Assembly (NCBI GenBank): GCA_003615045.1
Contig: ML014132.1
Span: 62,001-126,000, forward strand
Direction: 5' to 3'
DNA length: 64,000 bases
From: Caulochytrium protostelioides
Taxonomy: Eukaryota > Chytridiomycota > Caulochytriomycetes > Caulochytriales > Caulochytriaceae
The notes below the pieces were generated by a model. The model worked only from the letters and a program-made list of their open reading frames with translations, did no database searches and was not told the DNA's origin. A program made the translations under genes and the position numbers. Below are positions 50,501-61,100 of this stretch, one piece after another; within the stretch, counting starts at the first letter, position 1, and each line of letters opens with the position of its first letter.

Positions 50501-52207
50501 ATCTGTACGACATCTCGTCATCCATACTGGGTCCTTCATCACATCGATCCGACGATCGCCACCCCCCAACAAGGTGACCTTCGTTTTCATTACCATCGAC
50601 CTTCTGCCGGTCCTGAATCTGCCCTCCCTGGTCGCACCGCACCGACCCCGCTGCGGGCCAGTTCTGTGCACCAACCACGCCTCCGAACGGCCGTGCCGAC
50701 GCCGAGACCGGGTCTCGGCATTGTCGCGTGGTCGGGGTGTGTGCTGCTGGTGCATTTAGAAAGAGTGATACGTACTACACAGTAAGGAACATGATTTTTC
50801 TCTCTCGCCTCTCCCTTCCCTTGGCTTGCCACAGGCGATGTGTCCGCGTAACGGCGGCGACATCAGCAATGTCGGCGATTTCGGCGATGCCAGCCATGTC
50901 GACGGTGTCGAGATGCTCAGCCCCCTCGCGACCGAAGCCTCGTGCCTGAGTTGGGCGGGGGCGCGGCGGCCACCCACCTCGGCACGTGGGCGGCATCGTG
51001 CCGCCATTGCCTTCTGTCGACCGAAAGAAAAAGGAAAACATCGGCTTTGTCGGCGGTGTGTCCCACGATCGTGATCACGCTTTGACACGCCTTTGAAGGA
51101 TCGCGGTCACGGTTGATGCTCCACCCCCTATCCTGCCCTAGCATTGGCCACATACGCTCTGACGATCCCTGTGTCCTGATACCTGATCCCATCCTCATAG
51201 GGCCCGATCATCCGCCATCTTCATTTTCCTTCCTGTGGCCATTCCCCTTTTCTTCATTTTTGAAAATCAGCCATCGCCACGGGTTTCTCGACCCATGGTG
51301 ATGGCTGATTGTCGAAAATGTCGGCTGAAGGACGTTAGGAACATGGTGCGATGACCGCTTTGAAGACGATACAGAGAATGAAAGACGGTCCTCTTCCCAG
51401 CGGACAGCCCGGCAGGGGCGGCGGATGCTCCAAGGACGAGTAAAGCTTCGAAACGGACATGGATGCGCTTCGTCATCGGATACATAGGTCATGGCGTGAC
51501 AACGCTCAAGACTGTGCGGCATTCGTCGCGGGTCGCCACAAAAGCACACTTTCCTGCGTTGCTTTTGGTTTCCTTGACGTTCTTAAATTTCACATCGTGG
51601 GTTCGCATAGGGGCGATTTCCTTGACGTCTGGGGGATATGTGACTGCCATTTTTCCTTATCCGCTTGGAAAGTTTCTCGTGATGCACTCGCCTCCTAGTG
51701 GATACCGTTTGGGGATGCCTCGTGACGACACCATGGAAAATATATGAAATGCCGCCGAAACGCCACCGAGCCCCATAATCCAATACGACTTTCAACGGCC
51801 TGAACACTCACATCATTGTATTCTGTTTGATTCTTTTTCAACTATGCGTAGTCAATTCGCCTTTTTGGACTTTCCACACCTCTCGCTCCTAACATTTGTC
51901 GACTTCCTACAGACGCGTGGTCCGTTAATCATTTTTTCGACGGACTTCGCCCGTGACGCATCGACGCATGGCCGCGCACTCTCGTATGACCTGTGTGGCG
52001 CGTCGAGATCAGCGCTCCAACACTTCATGAATATTGTGCCCCGCTCTCGCTCTTTTCGACGCTTCCACATCCTAACGCAGGGGTCTTCCCCCATGGCGGC
52101 TCCACGTCCATATCCATAATCCACTGCTCTCCTGCCGCGTCTCTCCAGCGACACGACCGCTTGTGGTGATCGGCGGGACCGGAGCCCCAACCGGCCTCCT
52201 GACGGGA
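47515..52207. other. 4.7 kb region without a supported gene
   Basis: Mostly very GC-rich (47.9-50.7 kb), where all six frames are open by chance and encode Arg/Pro/Ala-rich shadows. 50.8-52.1 kb is AT-richer and holds a 67-base hairpin. A candidate short intron (50782-50834, GTAAGG to CACAG) precedes a frame ending at 51074, but no family is recognised. The last 200 or so bases are upstream sequence of the zinc-finger gene. Confidence 0.4.
51255..51321. repeat. Long imperfect inverted repeat (hairpin)
   Basis: Arms of about 30 bases around the loop TTCTCG near 51285-51290. The inner 20 bases (from AATCAGCCATC) pair with three mismatches, and the outer 10 pair with a few more. It resembles a minute MITE-like element or a structured RNA. 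No target-site duplication established. Confidence 0.55.
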
Positions 52208-55075
52208 ATGAATATGGAAAACCTGGCGCCACTCCTCGGAACCTCTGCGCCGCACGTGACTACGACCATGGAGCAGACTACGCTCCACCGGGACCCCGCG
52301 CATGCCCACGCGTTGGGCGGCGTCCACAGCCAGTCGTTCCACGGCCTGCGCTACCCGGACCCGCAGCACCAGCTCTGGCAGCAGGACCAGCTCCTGCTTC
52401 AGTACCTCACCGGCGCCCATCCGACCGCGGGCGGCCAGCACAGCCCGCTGCCGCTCCACGACGGGGCGACGCCCGCGCTGACGGCCGCGCTGACGCCGGC
52501 GACGACGGCTGGCGCGCTGACGCCACTGGCTTCGCTCTTCGGGCACAGCGCTGACGGAACGCCTCCGGACGGGCAGGTCCATCAGCCGCACCACCTGCGT
52601 GAGCGCATCGCGTCGCTCGAGGCCCGAGTGCCCCAGCCGGCCGTCGTCTATACCGTCCAGCAGCATCAGGATTATGATATCAAATTTCATCCACCAATAG
52701 ACGGCGATGCGCTCCTCGGCCCCGTGGCCGCGAGCGCCTCGCCGTCGCTGGCCGCCCCTGCGGCCACTGCCACGACCCTCCAGGCGCCGCCGGCGCCGTC
52801 CCAGCCGCCGGCCTCGCAGGGGCAGGTCGCCCAAGCCGTCGGCGCCGACCCGGCCACCACGCTCGGCCAGCTGTTCAGTCATCTCGACATGACGCCGCCG
52901 ATCGCGATGCTCGAGGGCACGCCACTCCCGCATCAGCACCACCACCACCACCATCACCACCATCACCACGGCGCGACGGTCGCCGCTCAGGCTCAGGTGC
53001 AGGCGCGCGCTCAGGCGCAGGTTCAGGCCGACACAGCCACGAGCGCGCTGAACCAGGCGCTGTTGATGCCGGTGTCCACGGTCGGCAGCGGGCCCGTCGC
53101 GCTCCCGTGCGGCGGCGCGAGTGCCAGCCAGACGACGGATGGCCCTCTCCGTCGCTCGGTCTCGCTCGGTTCTGACGTTGCCCACCGCCACCGGCACGCG
53201 CACGCGCCTCACCCGCAGCAGACGTTGAATGCGGCTCTCAAGAATGTGACGCAGCAAGCGATGGCGGCCGCCACCACGGCCCCCTCGCTGCTGTCCCGCT
53301 CCATTGTCGAGGCCGGTCTGGCGCTGGCGGGCGCAAGTCTCTCGAGCGCGTTGTCGCTGCCGTCGGCGACGCTGCCGACGTTGACACCCGTGTCCACGGC
53401 TCCCGTCTCGTTCGGTGGCGCGTCGGCCGGCTCGGCGCTCTTTACCGGCTCGTCCGTCAGCCCCGCGGCCGGCCAAAGCACCAGCAGCCATGGCGGTCCC
53501 ATGGTCCCCATCAAGGCCTCGATGCACAGCAGCCCGCCGCTGACGCCGCTCAGTATGCGTATGACCCAGACGCCGGTCACCATCGCCCACAGCCAGGGCT
53601 ACAGCCATGGCCACGCGGCCCAGCACGCAGCGCACGGCATGTTTTTGGTTCCGCCGGATATGATGTACGGCACGGCGCCGTCGCCGACGCCGACGCCGAC
53701 CCAAGCGACGTCGCCCGCGCTTTCGGCCATTTCGGGCTTCTCGCACTCGCCGACCTCTGCCTACCCGCCGGCGACCTGCGAGGGGGCGACCCGCTGCGGC
53801 GGCCACTTGCAGACGGCCTCGGCTCTGCTCGCGAGCACGATGCCGAGCCACATGCCGAGCCTATCGTTGATGCCGACGATCTCCACGAACGCCGACGCGC
53901 TAGACCTGTCCATGTTCCAGTTCCCGAATGCCGTCTCGCCGTCTCAGCAGAACGTCACGTTCACCGTGACACCGGCCGCCGGCGAAGCGCCGGTGCTGGC
54001 GCCGTCCACGGGCCCGCCGCCCTCGGCCGCGGCTGCGGCGGTCGCGCGCAACAAGAATGCGACGATTGCGACGTCGCTGCTGCTTCTGCCGCCGGGCGCC
54101 ATCGACTTTATGACGCCTGAGCAGGCTGAGGCGACCGTCGAAGCGCTGAACCTCGCGACGCCGCGGGTCGCCTCGGCCGTGGCGCGCAAGTCCAAGCGCG
54201 ACCGCCGTCGCGCCGCGACCTCGCCGACGGGCGGCCATGTCGCCGGCGGCCGCGGGTCTGGTCACGCCTCGGTGGCGGCGGCGACGACGACGGGGGCGAC
54301 GACGACGGGGGCGACCGCCGTGGCGTGTCATGCGGCCATCAAGAGCGAGGCCAGCCAGGATCAGACCTCTGCTGCGGACGCGTCGCTGGTGCCGTCGGCC
54401 GCGTCGGCGGCCGAGGAGACGCCGCGCGTGCGCCGCGGCCGCCCGGCCACGAAGGATCCCGACCAGTGCTACCCGTGCCCCGAGTGCGGCCACGAGTTCT
54501 CGCGTCGCTACAACCTGCGCCAGCACATGCAGATCCATACCGAGACGCGCGCGCGTGAGCACAACTGCACACACTGCCCTCGCACCTACTTCCGTCTCGC
54601 GGATCTGCAGCGGCACCTGCGCACGCACACGACGGGTCCGCGGTTCGTGTGCCCCGGATGTGCGCGCGGGTTCCGCCGCGGGGACGCGCTACGCCGCCAT
54701 GTCGTGCGGTGCCGCGGCGCGGGGCTGCTGTCGTCGGTCGCGGCGCCGCATGCCGGCATGCCGCCGCTCGTCCGCTCGGCATCGATGGGCTTCGCGCACC
54801 ACGAGCACGCCCATCCCCACGCCCACCATGCCGCGGTGCTTGCCGGCGCCGGCGCCGGCGGTCTCGACCACCCGGCCTTCCATGACCTTGCTTACGCGAT
54901 GGCGCGGCCGGCCTCCGCGATGGCGTTCTCCTCGACATCGCGGGCGTCCGTCTCGTCCGGATCGAGCGAGACAGGCGACGACGACGAGCTCGGCGACGGC
55001 AGCGGCAGTGGCAGTGGCAGCGGTTTCGGCATTCTCAGCCACAGCCTGAGCACGAGCAGCCGCAGGACCACCTGA
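52208..55075 (+). CDS. C2H2 zinc-finger transcription factor-like protein
   Basis: 955 residues from the ATG at 52208 (a second ATG lies two codons later). Three adjacent C2H2-type fingers occur at about residues 755-838: YPCPECGHEFSRRYNLRQHM-QIH, HNCTHCPRTYFRLADLQRHL-RTH, and FVCPGCARGFRRGDALRRHV ending in V-V-R-C, so the last finger is C2HC. They are preceded by RVRRGRPATKDP, an AT-hook-like basic motif. The pattern suggests a nuclear DNA-binding regulator. The other 750 N-terminal residues are Ala/Ser/Thr/Gln/His-rich with an 11-His run (codons 52937-52969), typical of fungal activators. The tail ends in an acidic then Gly/Ser run. The specific orthologue is not identified and no introns are seen. 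Confidence 0.85.
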   Translation: MNMENLAPLLGTSAPHVTTTMEQTTLHRDPAHAHALGGVHSQSFHGLRYPDPQHQLWQQDQLLLQYLTGAHPTAGGQHSPLPLHDGATPALTAALTPATTAGALTPLASLFGHSADGTPPDGQVHQPHHLRERIASLEARVPQPAVVYTVQQHQDYDIKFHPPIDGDALLGPVAASASPSLAAPAATATTLQAPPAPSQPPASQGQVAQAVGADPATTLGQLFSHLDMTPPIAMLEGTPLPHQHHHHHHHHHHHGATVAAQAQVQARAQAQVQADTATSALNQALLMPVSTVGSGPVALPCGGASASQTTDGPLRRSVSLGSDVAHRHRHAHAPHPQQTLNAALKNVTQQAMAAATTAPSLLSRSIVEAGLALAGASLSSALSLPSATLPTLTPVSTAPVSFGGASAGSALFTGSSVSPAAGQSTSSHGGPMVPIKASMHSSPPLTPLSMRMTQTPVTIAHSQGYSHGHAAQHAAHGMFLVPPDMMYGTAPSPTPTPTQATSPALSAISGFSHSPTSAYPPATCEGATRCGGHLQTASALLASTMPSHMPSLSLMPTISTNADALDLSMFQFPNAVSPSQQNVTFTVTPAAGEAPVLAPSTGPPPSAAAAAVARNKNATIATSLLLLPPGAIDFMTPEQAEATVEALNLATPRVASAVARKSKRDRRRAATSPTGGHVAGGRGSGHASVAAATTTGATTTGATAVACHAAIKSEASQDQTSAADASLVPSAASAAEETPRVRRGRPATKDPDQCYPCPECGHEFSRRYNLRQHMQIHTETRAREHNCTHCPRTYFRLADLQRHLRTHTTGPRFVCPGCARGFRRGDALRRHVVRCRGAGLLSSVAAPHAGMPPLVRSASMGFAHHEHAHPHAHHAAVLAGAGAGGLDHPAFHDLAYAMARPASAMAFSSTSRASVSSGSSETGDDDELGDGSGSGSGSGFGILSHSLSTSSRRTT

Positions 55076-55581
55076 TAACGGCGCGCGGCCTCCGCTCATC
55101 CGCGATAAAAGTATCACGGCTCGGGGTTCTGCCTATGGCAGCCTGGGCGCGTCTCACTTCCCACTCCCAGTTCCCTTTCATTTTCCTACATTTAGCCGGA
55201 CACTCCTTCCTGCTACTTGATCGTATTTGACCCATATGGGCATGGCAACTAAACTACAAAAGGGTCCTAACTTGACTTGATCAACACGATGATACATAAA
55301 CGACGACCGCGACGATGACCATCGAGGCGACCCACCCCTATGACGCTTCCTTAGCCGTTTAACGACTTTTTCGCCATGCCATCACCTACCCCCTTTTCCC
55401 CCACTATTTTTTTAACGAGATCGTCTATGCAGGCCCTTCCTTACCTCACGGGCATACCGTGCCCTCTGGTGTTGTGCGGATGTGAAGTTTGTTAATTAAG
55501 TAGCCGAAAGGCTGCACAGGCGCCTCCCAGGGCTGTCAGTCAACCTGACGACGGTGCCGCTCAACTGACGGCCCGGCGCCC

Positions 55582-55589
55582 TATATAAA
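55582..55589 (+). promoter_or_regulatory. TATA box upstream of the Fanzor relic
   Basis: TATATAAA lies 175 bases before the relic's ATG at 55757, in the same spacing range as the TATA boxes of neighbouring cellular genes. Confidence 0.5.
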
Positions 55590-55708
55590 CCGCGTGTGAG
55601 AGGATGATGATGAGCGGATGGATTGTTGGGATTGGCCCATCTTCCGGGCTCGTATCACAGACCTCATGGCCCCCTTAATTCCGCAGCCCTCGTTAACGCT
55701 CATCCCCC

Positions 55709-55734
55709 GTCCCTCCAAATCTCTTTGGAGGGAC
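55709..55734. other. Perfect 11-bp hairpin at the 5' edge of the Fanzor relic
   Basis: GTCCCTCCAAA (55709-55719), loop TCTC, then the exact complement at 55724-55734. It lies 23 bases before the presumed start codon. It may be part of the element's end or of a guide-RNA scaffold; this is inference. Confidence 0.6.
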
Positions 55735-55756
55735 CTCCTGCGCGGTTCTGACTAAA

Positions 55757-57567
55757 ATGGCTGACGCCGAGGGCGTCAGCGTCGGCAGCGCCGACACGAG
55801 TAGCGACACGAGTAGCGACGTCGATCCGACCGTGCCGAGAAGCTGAAGCGGCGCGAGGACGAAACGGAGACGGTGGTCAAGGCTGCGCTGCTCAAGTACC
55901 TGCAAGGCAAGGACAGACGGCGGGTCCGAGACGCGGGTCCGAGACCTCCGCGCGCGCGTGGAGGTTTTCTCTCAGCGCTACCACATCGCCAGCATCGCGC
56001 TGTCCGGCCTGCTCAAGCGATGCTTCGACGGCGTTGAAGATGTCAGGGATGCGAAGCTGCCTGACCTGACAAATTTGAACTATCTATCAGTAGCGTATGC
56101 TGGGCATCGCGGGCACTAGTAAGCTAGATCCCGACGTGCGCGATTAGTATCGGGACTTCCCGTTGCTGGCTGCCAGATTGCCCACACAGCGCCACCGCAG
56201 AGCACCGGGGGGGCCACCCTGGCGTTCCGCAAGCTGGAAGGCAAGAACTACACGTTCACTGACACCATCGACAGTGACGGGACCAGCGTGTGCGTCCACT
56301 TCGAGCGAAAGATGGCCGACGTCGTGCTGATTGTCACGGCGGCCCCCGGAATCAAGAACCCGGTGCTCAGCAGCCCCGATCAGACTGAGCAGCCGTCAGC
56401 AGGCAGCCCCCCCTCAGATCCCTGGCGGAAAACCTGGATCAGACCGAGCAACCCCCGGGAGACGGCGCCCATCAGACCGAACAGCCTCCGGGAGACAGCC
56501 CCGATCAGACCAAAAAAACTCTTGGCAAAGAGCCTGGATCAGTACTGCATCATCGGCAACGACCCGGGCCGCACCAACATCTTCTATATGGCCATGGTGG
56601 GGCCCAAAGGCCATGTCGTCAGCTGGAAGTTGAGTCGAAAGCATTACTATGTGGAAGCCGGCATGACATCCGCCCAAAAGCAGTCAGAGGCCTGGCAGCG
56701 CCACTTGAAATAGCCGCTGCTGCGGCTGTCCGGAGTGTGCTTCAAGGACACAGCGCTCGACGTGCACCACCGCCTCCTGGAGGTGTGGCTCGCTACGTAC
56801 GATCCGCTGTGGGCCGAGTTCCTGAAGCCGCGCTGGGTCTGTACGGTGGCAAGCAACGCGTGTTTGACAAGTTCATGAACCGCGTCGCCATGGGGGCGAC
56901 CACGGAGATGAAGCCCGTGGTCGCTGAAGTGGTGATCGCTTATGGCGCCTCCTAGTTTGCCTCCGGAGGCAAGATTGAGATCTCGGTTCCAACCGCTCGC
57001 GCGTACAAGGCGTGCGCCCAGCGCTTCCGCACGGTCCTAGTCGACGAGTTCCGGACGACCCAGGTGCATGCCGAGACGAACGAGATCCTGACCAAGGTGA
57101 AATCCCGGGACCCGACGCAGGTGCCGATCGCTCGCGCGTCCCGGGCGAGCGTTGCCCAAACCGCGCCTGCGGCCGTGAATCCGGTCCGCATGCGTGGGGC
57201 GAGCGCTCGCTCGACGGCGCCGACGCGGGTCAACCCGCCCCGCCGTGCTCGCGCGGGTGCTTCCGCGGCCGAGCCGACGCCGGCCTCCCCGGCCCGCAAG
57301 ACCCTGGTTTATGCCCAGATGAATGTGGTCCTGAAACCCGGCGAACGCCGGCGCCAGGGAACCACGGTTCGTGGCTTGCTATGGTATGAAGCCACCCACG
57401 GCAAGTTGGTGAACCGCGACCTCAATGCCGCGATGAACATCCGACGCCGTCTGGCCTTACCCGCCAGACCGATAGCGCTGTGCAACTCGGGGCAAACCAG
57501 GTTGCAGCCCGTGGTCGGCAAAGTCACGCCGAACCGAATGCGGGTCTGCTTCGGTAGGGACCCCTAG
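55757..57567 (+). pseudogene. Decayed Fanzor (eukaryotic TnpB-like RuvC nuclease) gene
   Basis: Pieces of one protein can be followed in shifting frames. The N-terminus starts at ATG 55757. A helical segment follows (VFSQRYHIASIALSGLLKRC, near 55960-56020), then a beta segment (FRKLEGKNYTFTDTIDSDGT, about 56226-56285). RuvC-I is IIGNDPGRTNIFYM (Asp codon 56561). Next come VVAEVVIAYGAS and FRTVLVDEFRTTQVHAETNE (RuvC-II Glu codon 57046), and GLLWYEATHGKLVNRDLNAA with MNIRRR (RuvC-III Asp codon 57418). The spacing and the DEFRT and NRDLNAAMNI motifs are diagnostic of Fanzor/TnpB RNA-guided nucleases. The zinc-ribbon cysteines expected after DEFRT and before NRD are all replaced, and a Pro/Ala/Arg-rich insert lies between. 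Disruptions include stops at 55844, 56118, 56145, 56711 and 56953, frame changes near 55830, 55940, 56050-56220 and 56840, and a frame slip inside a repeat at 56378-56545. It cannot make an intact protein. Confidence 0.82.
56378..56545 (+). repeat. Imperfect 33-base tandem repeat inside the Fanzor relic
   Basis: Units begin with GATCAGACC/CATCAGACC at 56437, 56470 and 56503, with a diverged copy at 56378 and a partial one at 56537. In one frame they encode the 11-residue unit DQTEQPPGD. The block lies just before the RuvC-I Asp. Confidence 0.75.
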
Positions 57568-57582
57568 GGGGCACCACCGAAG
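57549..57582. other. Stem-loop at the 3' edge of the Fanzor relic
   Basis: CTTCGGT (57549-57555) pairs with ACCGAAG (57576-57582), and the inner CCCC pairs with GGGG. It spans the relic's last stop codon (TAG, 57565-57567). Candidate element end or guide-RNA structure. Confidence 0.45.
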
Positions 57583-57689
57583 ATTGGTGTGCGCATAGGG
57601 TCAGAATATGGACGACCGCGTTAAACTCAATATACAGAAAGGATAAAGAATGGAAGAAGGGTAAAGGATAAAATGGTAAAAGAATCTTT

Positions 57690-58163
57690 TCATCTTTCAA
57701 CCCCTGGGAGAGATGAGGACGACCATCCAAAGACACGAAGACTTTTCAGATCCATGGATTTGTGGTTCCACGCCCCCTGTGGAGATCGGCCATCGAGATT
57801 TTCCCGAGTTGTGGGAGCCATCAGGAATGCGAGGACACCCTTGACCCAGAGGCCATAGTGACCGTTGTCATTCTCCAGCCTCATCAGCGAGATGATCAGC
57901 TTCTGATCAACTCCAGGCACCAGCATAACATCGTTGATGACTAGTTTTTCACCCTCGATTCCCCCACGTCTCGTAGGGTGACGGTTCCCACATGGGTTCC
58001 GCCTAGTCGTTGACCTCCAGCAGCAAAGACATGGACTAGTTCAGGAAAGGAGCGCATGTCATCTAGGAGACTGGCGTCGCTGGTCATGTGTCTGGTTGCA
58101 CCAGTGTCAGTGAGATCACGAGTACATGTGCAACGAGATATCGATAAAAGTAAATACATGCAC
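57690..58163 (-). mobile_element. Ty1/copia Pol fragment (protease to GAG-pre-integrase), decayed
   Basis: On the minus strand, DLTDTGATRHMTSDASLLDD (about 58120-58060) is a copia-type aspartic protease active site (DTGA, HMT). It is followed by VHVFAAGGQRL and GTHVGTVTLRD. After one frame change near 57945 comes LVINDVMLVPGVDQKLIISL then MRLENDN, matching the V-L-x-V-P-G stretch before the integrase. No zinc finger, integrase core, reverse transcriptase or LTR is present. The fragment stops 28 bases before the stop codon of the channel gene. Confidence 0.8.
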
Positions 58164-58190
58164 CGGGCAGTGCATCGATTTAGGCGTTGA

Positions 58191-61100
58191 TTAGGTGTTT
58201 AACGAGTCGGCCTGCCACTCCGAAAGAGCCTGGCTTTCGATCTGAACGCTGCGGCCGTCTGGCGGGATCCAGGCGCCGCCGACCTGCACATCGAGCGCTG
58301 TCCCAACTTCTCGAATCACGTCCTTCACCGCTCCATACGCGTCTAGCGGTAGCCACAAACTGAGCACGCCCTGGCGCAGGCACGGATGACCAAAAAGCTC
58401 GCGCCACTCGCGCGTCTCGTTGCCGCCCTCACCTGCGCGGTAGTGGCGCGCGAGCGTGCTGTCGGCCAGCGCGTACCGCGAGGCGGTGATGAACTCACGG
58501 CCGACACCGTTTAAGCTCGCTTCGGAGGCGGCACCCGCGAGGGGGCCGGCGCTGCCGTCCGTGCGGCCACTCGCGGGCGCGCTGTCGGGCCCGTGGCGCA
58601 GCAGCCCGATGTCGGTGCCGCCGCCGGCGCTCGCGAGCGGATCGGCCGTGGGCGCGGCGCTGAGGGCGCTAATGGGCGCTGTGGCCAGCGGCCGCACTAG
58701 CACCGGCGATGCGGAGACAGGGGGCCGGCGGGCGATGTCGGAGGCGACCCACAAGCGACTCGTGGGGGTCATGACGCCCGGCGTCACGGGGAGGTCGGCG
58801 TCGGCGTCGGCATCGACGTGGTTCGCGTCCGCGGATGGAGCGCTCGGGTAGCCCCGCCGGACAAAGGAAGTCGTCGCGTGCGCGTGGCCCGGGAGCTCGA
58901 GATACGGCAGGACGGAGGGCGAGACGGCGACGGCAATGCATGCGTCCGGGGCGTCGGCGCTGGCCTCGGCGCGGTGCGCCGCGGCGTAGCCGCTGTAGCG
59001 GCCCGACGGGGAGGGCACGGGCGCCGTGCCCGGCATCATGATGTCGTTCTGGCGCTGCGTCGAGGACGCGCGCGGGCGCCGCTGGACCATCCCGACGGTG
59101 CCGCAGGCGTTGGTGGTGTGTGAGCGCGAGCGCGACGGAGAGCCCCCGGGCGTTACGGACCGCAGTAGCGACGTCTCGATGAGGAGCTCCCGCGGGCCGT
59201 CAATGGAGACGGTATTGCGGATCGCTTCGCGCGGGTCTTCGTAGGCCGAGGCGACCTCGATACCGCTGGACGAAGCGGCCAGCTCGGTGGTCGACTTGGG
59301 CGGCATGAGCGAGACGGAGAGCGGCGCGGGCGCGATGCCATGCGAAGCGATGGCGGAGCTGGCGCCCGCCGCGGGCCCCGGCGATGGGACGGCCATGACG
59401 TTGGCGGTCACGGCGTGTGCGGGGACGATGGCGTCCATGGGGGCGTCCGTGATGGCGGTCTGGGCAGTCTGGGCGAGCTGCATCGCGACGTGTTCGGCGT
59501 CACGGATGCGTTTGTGGGCCTGGTCAATGACCGCTTGGGCGGGCACGCCCATCATCAAGGCAGCGGAGTGACCCGAGTAGATCTGAACCATGGCGGTGAT
59601 AAAGATCAAAAAGAGCAGAAACCCTGCGGGCGCGTACGACTTCTTGAGCAGAAAATAGCCGCTGAGCACGATCTGGTGGAGATAAAGGCCCGTGAACATC
59701 TGTCGGGAGGCGGTAAAGAGAAAGTTGCCGCCGCTCTGTGTCGGGAAGCTGTAGACGTACATAAAGTTGTAGCGGTAGATCACGACCCAGACGCTAAAGT
59801 AGACGGCAACGAAGAGCAGAATCAGGGGCGCGATGTCGGCGTACACAAGGCCGATTGTGGCAATGAGGCTGTGCTTGGCCAGCGCTTGGCCGGCCGCGAA
59901 GCGGGGTGGGCGCATCCCGTCGCGGGTGACGCGCGGGGAGGGGTTGCGCCAGAAGAAGGACCCGAGGTGTGTGAGGATATCAAACGGCCGGATGAGCTCG
60001 AGGCCGCCCATGATGCAGGTCTGGAACAGGACGTAGTTGATAAAGAATGTCGAGACAGGAGGCGCCGACTTGGCGAGGGTGTCGAGGATATTGGCCGGGT
60101 TGAGCCCCCAGGACTCGAGGTTCGAGAGTGTGGATCCGGCAATGACACCGACGAGCAACACGTTGATGATGAGGAAGGCGTAGTAAATTTGAATTAGGCT
60201 GCGCTCGACACTGAGCCACGTGGGGTGGCCGGCGAGCACGAGCAGGTAGCGGAGGCAGATGGGCAGGATGGCCGTCAGGATCGACATGGCGAGCGACGGG
60301 ATCAGGCCCTGGATGAGGCCCGTGATGCTGTCGTCCATGGAGGTGAGTGGCTTCAGCGCCGACGAAATCTGGTCGAGGTTCTGGATCTGGGCGACGGAGT
60401 TGATCGCTGTGGAGAGTACGCTCCAGAAGACGATGACGACGCCCGAGGCGAGCAGGAACAGGACCCACCGCATGCGGCGCTCCATCACGTTCAGGCGCAG
60501 GTTCTGCCAGTAAATATCGCGTGGATCGACGCCAATGTAGCGCTCCTGCATGATGCCCGGCGTGTGGTGCAGATTGGCCATGACGGCGATGTGCGGGCTG
60601 ACAAGGTTGTTGAAGACGACAAAGACCGAGTTGAACGACCGCTTGCGCCAGCGCAAGTACCATGACCGCTTCGGTCGCGACCGCAGCGCCCGCGCCTCGC
60701 TGAGCCGCTCTTCCTGGACGCGGCCGATCTCGTCGTTGAGCAGCGCAATCGCGCTGATCAGCTGCCGGATCTGGCTCAGCTGCTTGGGCGACCACATGCC
60801 CGAGGCCGTCATGGGACGCCCTGGCGGATCGCTCTCGGACGGTCGCGCCACCACCGCCGCCGCCGCCGCCGACGCCGAGGGCTGCCGCGAGATCCGCTGC
60901 GAGAGACTGCGAACGACGGACGGCGAGGGCGGCCGCGACGCGGGGCGATCGGGGCGGTGGGGGAGCATGGGCGACGATGCGTCGATGCCCGTCATGTCGC
61001 CGGCATGCACGCCCGCGGTGTCGGCCACGGCGTTGCCCTCGCCATCCAACTCGCCGTTGTAGCCCCGTTGTTGTTCCGCGGCCGCCTGCGGCGCGCTTTC

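Larger units (their letters stand above)
55076..55756. other. Gap leading into the Fanzor relic
   Basis: AT-richer. It holds the zinc-finger gene's 3' flank (55110-55400) and then the apparent promoter and 5' end of the mobile element (TATA box and perfect hairpin, listed separately). Confidence 0.45.

Noticed and set aside
50782-51074. Possible intron and downstream exon ending KGKHRLCRRC, considered as ribosomal protein L37
   Set aside because: Only the LCRRC string matches; the rest of L37 is absent and the intron lacks a branch site.
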